Assembly (NCBI GenBank): GCA_020249925.1
Contig: JADCER010000009.1
Coordinates: forward strand, 62,001 to 126,000
Origin: Roseomonas sp.
Lineage (GTDB): Bacteria; Pseudomonadota; Alphaproteobacteria; Acetobacterales; Acetobacteraceae
Length of the DNA stretch: 64,000 bases
Direction: 5' to 3'
The position numbers and the translations under genes were made by a program. Positions within the stretch are counted from its first letter, which is position 1, and each line of letters opens with the position of its first letter. This document shows, piece by piece, positions 16,174 through 23,622 of the stretch. The notes under the pieces are model-generated. The model did no database searches. It worked only from the letters and a program-made list of their open reading frames with translations, and was not told the DNA's origin.

Positions 16174-17388
16174 ATGCGCAACTACGCCATCGTCACCGCC
16201 GCCTATTGGGGGTTTACGCTGACCGATGGCGCCTTGCGCATGCTGGTGCTGCTGCATTTCCACAAGCTTGGCTATTCGCCTTTTGCGCTGGCGTTTCTGT
16301 TCCTGCTGTATGAAGCGGCGGGGATTGGTGCGAATCTTATCGGCGGCTGGCTTGCCACGCGCTTCGGCATTGCGCGCATGTTGGCGGTGGGGCTTGGCGC
16401 ACAAATCGTGGGTTTCCTGATTTTGTCAGCGTTATCGCCGCATTGGGTGCCAGCCATGGCGCTGGTTTGGGTGGTGGTCGCGCAAGGCATTTGCGGCATT
16501 GCGAAGGACATCACCAAAACCGCGTCCAAATCCGCCATCAAACTGACAGCCGGCGATGCCTCGGGCCGTTTGTTTCGTTGGGTTGCCTGGTTCACCGGCA
16601 GTAAGAACGCCATGAAAGGCGTTGGGTTCTTCTTGGGCGGTGTGCTGCTGGAAGCGCTCGGTTTTCAGGGCGCGCTTTGGTTGATGGCCGCGCTGCTCGG
16701 GCTGGTATTGCTGGGCGTTTTGGCTTCCCTGCCGCCGATGATGGGCAAGGCCAAGGCGTCAGCCTCCATGCGCGAATTCATGGCGCGGGATCGCGGCGTC
16801 AATCTGCTGGCGGCCGCGCGTGTTTTGCTGTTTGGCGCGCGCGATGTCTGGTTTGTCGTGGCCCTTCCCGTGTTTCTCTATGCCTCGGGCTGGAGCTTTG
16901 CGGCGGTGGGCGGTTTCCTCGCCATCTGGACCATCGGTTATGGGTTGGTGCAGGCGGTGGCGCCATCCTTGATCCAGCGTAGCGCCGATGGGCTGAGCGC
17001 CGAGGTGCCGGCGGCGCGGCTATGGTGCCTTGGCCTGGCGGTGATACCACCCGCGCTGATGGCCGCGCTTTGGCTTGATGTGGGTCGCGCTGATCTGGTG
17101 CTCGTGCTCGGGCTTTTGGTGTTTGGCTTTGCCTTTGCCGTGAATTCCTCACTGCATTCCTACCTGATCCTTGCCTATGCAGGCTCCAAAAAAGCCGCCG
17201 AGGATGTAGGCTTCTACTACGCCGCCAATGCTGCTGGGCGCTTTGCCGGCACGTTGTTGTCAGGTTTGCTCTATCAAATGGCGGGCATCATGGGCGTCTT
17301 GGCGGGGGCGGCGGTGATGCTCGGGTTATGTTGGGCAATTACGCTCTTGCTGCCGCAGGAACGGGGTGCTTACGCTGAGCCGGCATGA
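16174..17388 (+). CDS. arsJ: Organoarsenical efflux MFS permease ArsJ
   Basis: This 404-aa major-facilitator protein has about 12 hydrophobic helices. It has the ArsJ-type N-terminus (MRNYAIVTAAYWGFTLTDGALRMLVLLHFHKLGYSPF) and the mid-protein KDITKTASKSAIKLTA block. It exports 1-arseno-3-phosphoglycerate, which breaks down outside the cell to release arsenate. The tracked ORF starts at 16072, inside the GAPDH gene; ATG 16174 begins right after that stop and matches family N-termini, so it was preferred. It overlaps the flavodoxin-like gene by ATGA. Confidence 0.92.
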   Translation: MRNYAIVTAAYWGFTLTDGALRMLVLLHFHKLGYSPFALAFLFLLYEAAGIGANLIGGWLATRFGIARMLAVGLGAQIVGFLILSALSPHWVPAMALVWVVVAQGICGIAKDITKTASKSAIKLTAGDASGRLFRWVAWFTGSKNAMKGVGFFLGGVLLEALGFQGALWLMAALLGLVLLGVLASLPPMMGKAKASASMREFMARDRGVNLLAAARVLLFGARDVWFVVALPVFLYASGWSFAAVGGFLAIWTIGYGLVQAVAPSLIQRSADGLSAEVPAARLWCLGLAVIPPALMAALWLDVGRADLVLVLGLLVFGFAFAVNSSLHSYLILAYAGSKKAAEDVGFYYAANAAGRFAGTLLSGLLYQMAGIMGVLAGAAVMLGLCWAITLLLPQERGAYAEPA

Positions 17389-17876
17389 AGACACTTCTCG
17401 TTATTCACCATTCCATGACCGATGGCGCGCGGCAGATGGCGCAAGCCGCGTTGGAAGGCGCCATGGCGGAAGGCCATACCGCCGTTGGTGGGCTGCATGC
17501 CACCGAAGCGGCGCCAGAGGATTTGCTGGCCGCCGATGGCTATATCTTCGCCACACCGGAAAACCTGGCCAGCATGGCCGGCGTGATGAAGGATTTTTTT
17601 GATCGCTGCTACTATCCGCTGCTCGATCAAATCCAGGGCCGACCTTACGCGACGATGATCTGCGCCGGATCGGATGGCACGGGTGCGGCGCGGCAGATTG
17701 CGCGCATTGCGACCGGCTGGCGGTTGAAGCCGATTGCGGAGCCGCTGATTGTGATCACGGGCGCGCAAACACCGGAAGCCATTGCTGCGCCAAAGATCAT
17801 CAGCAGAGAAGACCTTGCGCGTTGCGAAGAACTCGGCGCCGCATTCTCTGCCGGGCTTGCTACCGGAATTTTTTGA
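17385..17876 (+). CDS. Flavodoxin-like / NAD(P)H-FMN oxidoreductase family protein
   Basis: This 163-aa protein has a flavodoxin fold: strand 1 and the phosphate loop are KTLLVIHHSMTDGARQMA, the next FMN-contact loop is FATPENLASMAGVMKDFFDRC, and a third is MICAGSDGTGAARQIARI. It belongs with flavodoxin/WrbA-like reductases and not with ArsH, which has a different N-terminus. It overlaps arsJ by ATGA and is the last gene before a convergent Bug gene with only one base between stops. A role in arsenic metabolism is suggested by the operon only; it might reduce quinones or supply electrons to the arsenate reductase half. It is not a standard member of arsJ operons that I recognise. Confidence 0.8.
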   Translation: MKTLLVIHHSMTDGARQMAQAALEGAMAEGHTAVGGLHATEAAPEDLLAADGYIFATPENLASMAGVMKDFFDRCYYPLLDQIQGRPYATMICAGSDGTGAARQIARIATGWRLKPIAEPLIVITGAQTPEAIAAPKIISREDLARCEELGAAFSAGLATGIF

Positions 17877-17877
17877 T

Positions 17878-18858
17878 TCAGCTTTCCGGCTTCAGCCCAA
17901 GCCGGCGAATCAGGCCGCCCCAGCGCGCAATATCGGAAGCAAGCAGCGCGCGGAAGGCCTCCGTATCACTCCCCACCACGGTAAAGCCCGCGGTTTCCAA
18001 AGCGCGACGTTGATCAGGCACCGCAAGCGCCTTGCCGGTTTCCTCCGCCAGTCGCGCGATACGATCCGCCGGGAAGCCCGCCGGCGCAAAAAGCCCAATC
18101 CAGGCAATCGCCGGATCGGAAGGCACGCCGGCTTCCGCCATGGTCGGCACTTCAGGCAAAGCCGGGAAACGTTCCGCACTTGTCACCGCCAGCGCCCGCA
18201 CGGAACCATCGCGCACCTGGCCAAGCACACCGCCGGTTGCAGCGAAAAACGCCTGGATGCGCCCGGCGACCAAATCCAACACCGCTTGGCCGACCGCACG
18301 ATAGGGCACATGCACCGCCTCAAAACCCTGCGATGCCGCCAAATCTTCCATCACCAGGTGGGAAAGTGTGCCGGGCCCGGTGGAGGCATAGCTGATCTTG
18401 CCCGGATTGGCCTTGGCGAAGGCAACAAACTCGGCAGCGTTGCGTGCGGGTACCGAAGGATGCACCACCAGCACAAAGGGCAGCCGCGCCAGAAGGCTGA
18501 TCGGCGCCAAATCTGTTGCGGGATCATAGCCCAACGCCGGGTTCAGGATTTTCGCCGTGCTGCCCGGCCCGCCAATTGTCACCCCCAAAGTATGGCCATC
18601 GGTCGCGCGCGCCACGGCTTCCGTGCCGATATGCCCGCCACCGCCAGCGCGATTTTCCACAATCACCGGCTGGCCCAGCACCTGCTGCAAATGCGGCGCA
18701 ATGGCCCGTGCCGCGAGGTCCGGCGTGGACCCGCCCGGAAAAGCACAAATGATCCGCACCGGCCGATCCGGCCAGGCGGCTTGCGCGCGCAGAGCGCCCG
18801 GGCTTGCGGCAAGCCCGGCGCTCAGCGCCAAAAGGGAGCGGCGATGGAAGCTATTCAT
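17878..18858 (-). CDS. Bug-family (TctC-like) periplasmic solute-binding protein
   Basis: This 326-aa protein has a signal peptide of RRSLLALSAGLAASPGALRAQ type and the Bug family blocks WPDRPVRIICAFPGGSTPD, IVENRAGGGGHIG and VPYRAVGQAVLDLVAGRI. It shares only motif-level similarity with its neighbour at 18939-19904, so the two are not a recent duplication. No TctA/TctB genes are near. The ligand cannot be predicted. The stop lies one base from the stop of the convergent ars-operon flavodoxin gene, so transcripts from the two strands run into each other. Confidence 0.9.
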   Translation of the reverse strand: MNSFHRRSLLALSAGLAASPGALRAQAAWPDRPVRIICAFPGGSTPDLAARAIAPHLQQVLGQPVIVENRAGGGGHIGTEAVARATDGHTLGVTIGGPGSTAKILNPALGYDPATDLAPISLLARLPFVLVVHPSVPARNAAEFVAFAKANPGKISYASTGPGTLSHLVMEDLAASQGFEAVHVPYRAVGQAVLDLVAGRIQAFFAATGGVLGQVRDGSVRALAVTSAERFPALPEVPTMAEAGVPSDPAIAWIGLFAPAGFPADRIARLAEETGKALAVPDQRRALETAGFTVVGSDTEAFRALLASDIARWGGLIRRLGLKPES

Positions 18859-18938
18859 GGAATGGTGCCCGGTAAGAATGCACCCTCACAATGGCGTCAG
18901 GCGGCGCGGGCTGCAAGCGGCATATGGTTGCGCGCCCG

Positions 18939-19904
18939 TTACTCAGGCTGGAAATTCGCGAGCCGCAGCAATTCGGCATTGCGGGCCACATCAGCGCGGA
19001 TGAAGGCCTCGGCTTCCTCAACGGTTTCCGCCACGGGCTCAAACCCAAGCCCGCTCAGGCGCTGCACCGTTGCAACTTCACGCATGCCATCAACCAAAAT
19101 GCGGTTAAGCCGCTGCAGGATTTCAACCGGTACGCCGCGCGGCGCCCAAACGCCATACCAGGAATAGAATTCAAAACCGGGCAGCCCTGCTTCCGTCAGG
19201 GTCGGCAAATCTGGCGCCAAGGGCGTGCGTGCGGCGGTGGCCACACCAAGCCCGCGCAATTGCCCCGCGCGCACCATGGGCAAGGTCGCCAGCACCGGAT
19301 CGAACATCAGTTGCGCATTGCCGGCCGCGACATCCGTGAGCGCCGGGGCAGAGCCGCGATAGCCGACGATTTCGATATTCGCCCCGGTCAGGCGATTGAA
19401 TTCAATGCTGCCCAAATGCCCCGCCGCCCCAAGGGAGGATGTGGCGAAGGACCATTTGGCAGGTTCCCGCTTCGCGGCATCCACCACGGCGGGGATGGTG
19501 GTTTGCGGCAAGCGCGGGTTCATCACCAGCACCAAGGGCCCGCGCGCGGTGCGGGCGACCGCCACGAAATCCTGCACCGGATCATAGGGCGCATTGCGCA
19601 TCACATGCCGCGCCATGGGATGGATGGAAGCAGAGCCGAGCAGCGTATAGCCATCGGCTGCTGATTGCAGCACGGCCTGGCTGCCAATCGCGCCATTCGC
19701 TCCAGCCCGGTTTTCCACCACAACAGTCACGCCTAGCGCATCAGCAAGCTTGCTCGCCGCCAGCCGAGACATGGCATCCGTCGCCGCGCCAGGTGTGAAG
19801 GGCACAATCATGCGCAAGGGGCGATTGGGCCAGACACCTTGGGCGATGGCGGGGCTGGCCAAAGCTGCGCTGGTGAGGCCAAGCAGGATATGGCGCCTTT
19901 GCAT
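18939..19904 (-). CDS. Bug-family (TctC-like) periplasmic solute-binding protein
   Basis: This is a second Bug protein of 321 aa, 80 bases upstream of the first on the same strand. The tracked ORF starts at 19964, but the ATG at 19904 sits directly before a standard signal peptide (QRRHILLGLTSAALASPAIAQ) and has a GGGGGT ribosome binding site, so it was chosen. Family motifs are WPNRPLRMIVPFTPGAATD, VVENRAGANGAIG and the YRGSAPALTDVAAG block. Tandem Bug genes like this are probably an expanded uptake repertoire for carboxylates. The divergent molybdenum-hydroxylase gene starts 126 bases away and might use the captured compound; this is inference from position. Confidence 0.9.
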   Translation of the reverse strand: MQRRHILLGLTSAALASPAIAQGVWPNRPLRMIVPFTPGAATDAMSRLAASKLADALGVTVVVENRAGANGAIGSQAVLQSAADGYTLLGSASIHPMARHVMRNAPYDPVQDFVAVARTARGPLVLVMNPRLPQTTIPAVVDAAKREPAKWSFATSSLGAAGHLGSIEFNRLTGANIEIVGYRGSAPALTDVAAGNAQLMFDPVLATLPMVRAGQLRGLGVATAARTPLAPDLPTLTEAGLPGFEFYSWYGVWAPRGVPVEILQRLNRILVDGMREVATVQRLSGLGFEPVAETVEEAEAFIRADVARNAELLRLANFQPE

Positions 19905-20030
19905 GATGACCCCCGGATGTTTGCGCATGAACCTCATTAGGGAGAATGCTTGCCCGCGCGTCAAGAAATCCTTGGGATTGACGAAGCGCCGCCGCGTCTA
20001 TGAGCTTACAGGGCAAGGAAAGGCCAGACC

Positions 20031-22379
20031 ATGAACCATGTGCCCGCCACCATGAGAGGAACCGGCATCGGCGCCCCCGTGCGTCGCGTTGAGGATATGC
20101 GTTTCCTGCGCGGGCAGGGGCGTTATGTGGATGATCTGGGTGGCAGTGATGTCGCGCAGCTTGTGATGCTGCGTTCCCCTCATGCCTCGGCGCGCGTCAC
20201 GAGGTTGGATGTCAGCAAGGCGCGCGGCATACCAGGTGTGCTATTGGTATTGACGCCCGAGGATATTGAAGAACTCGGTGTGCTGCGCTGCATCACGCCA
20301 CGGCTGCAAAGAAATGGATCACCTTTGGCGCAAACGCCTTGGCGTATGTTGGCGATGGGGCAGGTGCGTTATGTGGGTGATGCTGTGGCCGCGGTGATCG
20401 CGACATCGCGCGCGGCGGCGCAGGATGCGGCAGAAGCGATCATTGTTGAATATGAACCCCTGCCCGTGGTGACGGATGTGGCAGAGGCGATCAGGCCCGG
20501 TGCACCGCAGGTTTGGCCCGATTTGGCACAAGAAAATGAAAGCGTCCTGTTCCGCCTGGGCGATGCGGCGGCGGTGGAGGCTGCCTTTGCGCGCGCGGCG
20601 CATGTCACGCGGCTTGATTTCCGCATCACGCGCGTTTCCGCCAATCCCATGGAACCGCGCAATGCGCTGGCGAGTTATGATCCCGTGGAGGATCGCTATA
20701 CGCTGACGACTGGCACGCAATTGCCGCATGTGATGCGCAATGAAATTGCTGAATTCGCGCTGAAGATACCAACGAATAGGCTGCGCATCATCTCGCCCGA
20801 TGTTGGTGGCGGTTTCGGCATGAAGGAAAGCCCGTTTCAGGAATATGTGCTGGCGCTGCATGGCGCGAAGCGGCTTGGTCGGCCGGTGCGCTGGACAGCG
20901 ACGCGCACGGAAAGTTTTTTGGCCGATACGCATGCGCGGGACAATGTCTCAACCGCAGAATTGGCGCTGGCGGCGGATGGTACTTTCCTCGGCTTTCGCG
21001 TGCATACTTTGTGCAATGTTGGCGCCTATCTCGCCTGGCAAGGGCCGGTTTCCGCTACCAATAACGTCGGCGGGCTCGCGGGGGTTTACCGCACGCCGCA
21101 TATTTTTACCGAAGTGCGCTGTATTTTCACGCATACGCAGCCGACCGCGCCCTATCGCGGGGCAGGGCGGCCAGAAGCGATTTACGCGATTGAGCGTATC
21201 ATTGATCTGGCCGCGGATGAAATGGGCATGGACCGGATTGCGCTACGCGAAAAGAACCTGATCCAACCGGAAGCGATGCCGTTTCGTACCGGGCTTGATT
21301 ACACCTATGACAGCGGCGATTTTCCGAAGAATATGGCGCTTGCCCTGAAAGCTGCAGATTGGGCAGGGTTTGAGGCGCGGCGTGCGGAGGCCAAGGCGCG
21401 CGGCAAGCTGCGCGGGATTGGCATTGCCAATGCGATCGAAAGTGCCGGCGGGCCGCATCGTGGGCCTTTGGAAGAATCCGCTGAAATCCGCTTCGATTCC
21501 GGCGGCAGCGTGACCTTGCTGATGGGCAGCCATAATCACGGCCAGGGGCATGAAACGGTGTTTCGCCAGATCGCCTCAGAACGCTTGGGGATTCCGGCCG
21601 AGCGTATCCGCTTCATCAATGGGGACACTGATATCGTAACGCATGGGCGTGGTACGATCGGGTCGCGTTCCATGATGGCCGCAGGTGGCGCGCTGGTGGG
21701 TGCGGCGGAGCGTATTATCGCGCGCGGCAAGAAGATTTCCGCGCATTTCTTGGAAGCGGCGGAAGCCGATATTGAATTCAGCGAGGGGCAATTCCGCATC
21801 GCGGGGACGGATCGCGGCATCGGTATCGAAGCCCTTGCGCGCCGCAGCTACATCCCCGGGCAATTGCCAATGGGCGAAGAACTTGGGCTTTCCGCCTTGC
21901 TCATCACGCGCCCAGGTGACGCGACCTTCCCCAATGGCTGCCATATCGCCGAAGTGGAAATAGACCCTGATACCGGAGAGGCTGAAACTGTCGCCTATGT
22001 GGTGGTGGATGATGTCGGCACCGTGATCAATCCGCTGCTGCTGAAGGGGCAAATTCATGGCGGCATTGCGCAGGGGCTGGGGCAGGTGTTTGGCGAGGAT
22101 ATTCGCTATGACGCCAATGGCCAACTTCTGACTGCAAGCTTCATGGATTACCTGATGCCGCGTGCGGCGGATTTCCCGGATATGGTGGTGAAAAGCAACC
22201 CGGTGCCAACCAAGACCAATCCGCTTGGCGTGAAAGGCGCTGGAGAGGCCGGTACTGTAGGCGCCTTGCCGGTGCTGATCAATGCAGTGGTGGATGCGCT
22301 GCGCCCGCTTGGCATTCGCCATATCGAAATGCCCGCAACGCCGGAGCGTATCTGGGCCGCTATTCGCAACGCCGGTTAG
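20031..22379 (+). CDS. Solitary CoxL/XdhB-type molybdopterin-binding subunit
   Basis: This is a 782-aa large subunit of the xanthine-oxidase family, which would hydroxylate an N-heterocycle, aldehyde or similar substrate. The N-terminal a/b hammerhead starts with RRVEDMRFLRGQGRYVDDL. Moco-binding parts include the GGGFGMKE loop, the PYRGAGRPEA segment and the QGHET segment. The catalytic Glu is in KGAGEAGTVG. PYRGAGRPEA lacks the Cys of the CO-dehydrogenase active-site loop (SYRCAGR), so it is not a form I CODH. The Fe-S (small) and FAD (medium) subunits that normally sit beside it are missing from the window. It converges with the COG0523 gene, with overlapping stop codons. Confidence 0.9.
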   Translation: MNHVPATMRGTGIGAPVRRVEDMRFLRGQGRYVDDLGGSDVAQLVMLRSPHASARVTRLDVSKARGIPGVLLVLTPEDIEELGVLRCITPRLQRNGSPLAQTPWRMLAMGQVRYVGDAVAAVIATSRAAAQDAAEAIIVEYEPLPVVTDVAEAIRPGAPQVWPDLAQENESVLFRLGDAAAVEAAFARAAHVTRLDFRITRVSANPMEPRNALASYDPVEDRYTLTTGTQLPHVMRNEIAEFALKIPTNRLRIISPDVGGGFGMKESPFQEYVLALHGAKRLGRPVRWTATRTESFLADTHARDNVSTAELALAADGTFLGFRVHTLCNVGAYLAWQGPVSATNNVGGLAGVYRTPHIFTEVRCIFTHTQPTAPYRGAGRPEAIYAIERIIDLAADEMGMDRIALREKNLIQPEAMPFRTGLDYTYDSGDFPKNMALALKAADWAGFEARRAEAKARGKLRGIGIANAIESAGGPHRGPLEESAEIRFDSGGSVTLLMGSHNHGQGHETVFRQIASERLGIPAERIRFINGDTDIVTHGRGTIGSRSMMAAGGALVGAAERIIARGKKISAHFLEAAEADIEFSEGQFRIAGTDRGIGIEALARRSYIPGQLPMGEELGLSALLITRPGDATFPNGCHIAEVEIDPDTGEAETVAYVVVDDVGTVINPLLLKGQIHGGIAQGLGQVFGEDIRYDANGQLLTASFMDYLMPRAADFPDMVVKSNPVPTKTNPLGVKGAGEAGTVGALPVLINAVVDALRPLGIRHIEMPATPERIWAAIRNAG

Positions 22380-23341
22380 GCGCGCGCTTCTTCTTCCAAG
22401 GCTTCCAAAAGCCGCGCCGGCCACCATTGCGGAATGCCCTGGCCGATCAGTACCAGGCGCGATCGCCGATCCGCTGATGGCCAATCTTCCAGCCATTGAA
22501 TGGGATGCAGCACATGGCGCACGCCATGCAGCACGGCGGGTTTTTCTGGTGCTTCCGCGACGCGGATGATGCCCTTCATGCGCAGCAATTTCTCCCCGGC
22601 ATGTTCGGCGAGCGCTTCCAGGAATAGCGGCAACACCACGGCGGGGAGCGGTTCTTCACGCAGGATGGAAATGGTCTCCACCCCCGCGCTATGGCGGGCG
22701 CTGGGCGTGGCAATGGCTTCCAACCAATGCTGCAAGGTTTCTGGCCCTGCGGCGGAAGCGAAAAGCATATCCGGTGGAATGGCACCCTGCACCGCGCGCA
22801 GGATTGGCGCGCCGGGATTAAGCGACGCAAGCTTTGCTTCCAAGGCCGTTGTATCGGGCGCAAGATCGGTTTTGCTGAGCAGCAGCCTATCCGCGAGCAT
22901 GGCCTGCTGCGCGGCTTCCGGATGGCGCGTAATTGTCTCGGCACCTAACAGCGCATCCACCACCGTCACCACCGCTTCCACGCGATGGTCCTCCGCAATG
23001 CTTGGGTCCATCAGCAGCGTGTGCAGAATAGGCGCGGGATCAGCGAGGCCCGATGTTTCAATCAGCACGCGGTGATAGGTGACAGCGCCTGATCGGTGCC
23101 GCGCCGCCAGATCGATCAGCGTGCGTGCGAGATCGCCGCGCGTCGCGCAGCAAAGGCACCCATTGGCAAGGCCGAGCAGGTTTTCTTCCGACGTTTCAAG
23201 CAATTCATGGTCAAGCCCGATATCGCCCCATTCATTGACGATCACCGCACTGCCGGCATAGGCGGGATCACGCAGCACAGAACGCAGCAGCGTGGTCTTG
23301 CCGCTACCCAGAAATCCCGTGATGACCGAAACGGGAATCAC
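22376..23341 (-). CDS. COG0523 (CobW/ZNG-like) G3E metallochaperone GTPase
   Basis: This 321-aa G3E GTPase has Walker A GFLGSGKTT (residues 9-17), the EWGDIGLD loop, the metal-binding CxCC motif in NGCLCCATRGDL, ETSGLADP and the base-recognition SKTD. A CobW C-terminal domain follows. COG0523 proteins use GTP to hand Zn, Co or Fe to client enzymes; cobalamin genes are absent here. The start is a GTG overlapping the stop of the 94-aa gene by four bases (GTGA), so it is translationally coupled to the hydantoinase-like operon. The obvious client is that zinc-type amidohydrolase, an inference from position. Confidence 0.92.
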   Translation of the reverse strand: MIPVSVITGFLGSGKTTLLRSVLRDPAYAGSAVIVNEWGDIGLDHELLETSEENLLGLANGCLCCATRGDLARTLIDLAARHRSGAVTYHRVLIETSGLADPAPILHTLLMDPSIAEDHRVEAVVTVVDALLGAETITRHPEAAQQAMLADRLLLSKTDLAPDTTALEAKLASLNPGAPILRAVQGAIPPDMLFASAAGPETLQHWLEAIATPSARHSAGVETISILREEPLPAVVLPLFLEALAEHAGEKLLRMKGIIRVAEAPEKPAVLHGVRHVLHPIQWLEDWPSADRRSRLVLIGQGIPQWWPARLLEALEEEARA

Positions 23342-23622
23342 AATGGCGCCGCAACCCGCGCGCGGGCCGGTTCCGTACTGGTTGCGTTCAGCGCATAACG
23401 CAGGCTCCGCAATAGCCCGAGCATGGAAGCCGCCGGACGGCGCCGGGTTTCACTGATCAGCCACCAGCGCATCGGCGCCTCTGCCGGCGCAGCTGGCGCC
23501 ACATGCAGCACCTGATCGCCCACGGTAACTTTCACGCCGGCATCAGCAATATCCACGCGCCCGGTCACGCCCCAAAGGGTCAGGCTATCAGCAAGCAAGG
23601 CGCGCAGCGCGGGTGGGTTCAT
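23338..23622 (-). CDS. Unknown 94-aa protein between hydantoinase and COG0523 genes
   Basis: The protein is not recognised. The tracked ORF begins at 23670, but ATG 23622 overlaps the hydrolase stop (ATGA) and is the better start. It is small and soluble-looking, with no signal peptide or membrane helix. A first half rich in Leu/Val/Gly (LWGVTGRVDIADAGVKVTVGDQVLHVAP) looks like beta-strands. Then comes a Trp pair (MRWWLISETRRRPAAS) and a basic helix LLRSLRYALNAT. Overlap at both ends (ATGA in, GTGA out) suggests it works with the hydrolase and the GTPase, maybe as an adaptor. There are no Cys or His pairs to mark a metal site. Confidence 0.75.
   Translation of the reverse strand: MNPPALRALLADSLTLWGVTGRVDIADAGVKVTVGDQVLHVAPAAPAEAPMRWWLISETRRRPAASMLGLLRSLRYALNATSTEPARARVAAPL

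Noticed and set aside
17782-19167. 461-aa plus-strand ORF
   Set aside because: It covers the two Bug genes on the other strand and reads as low-complexity basic sequence.
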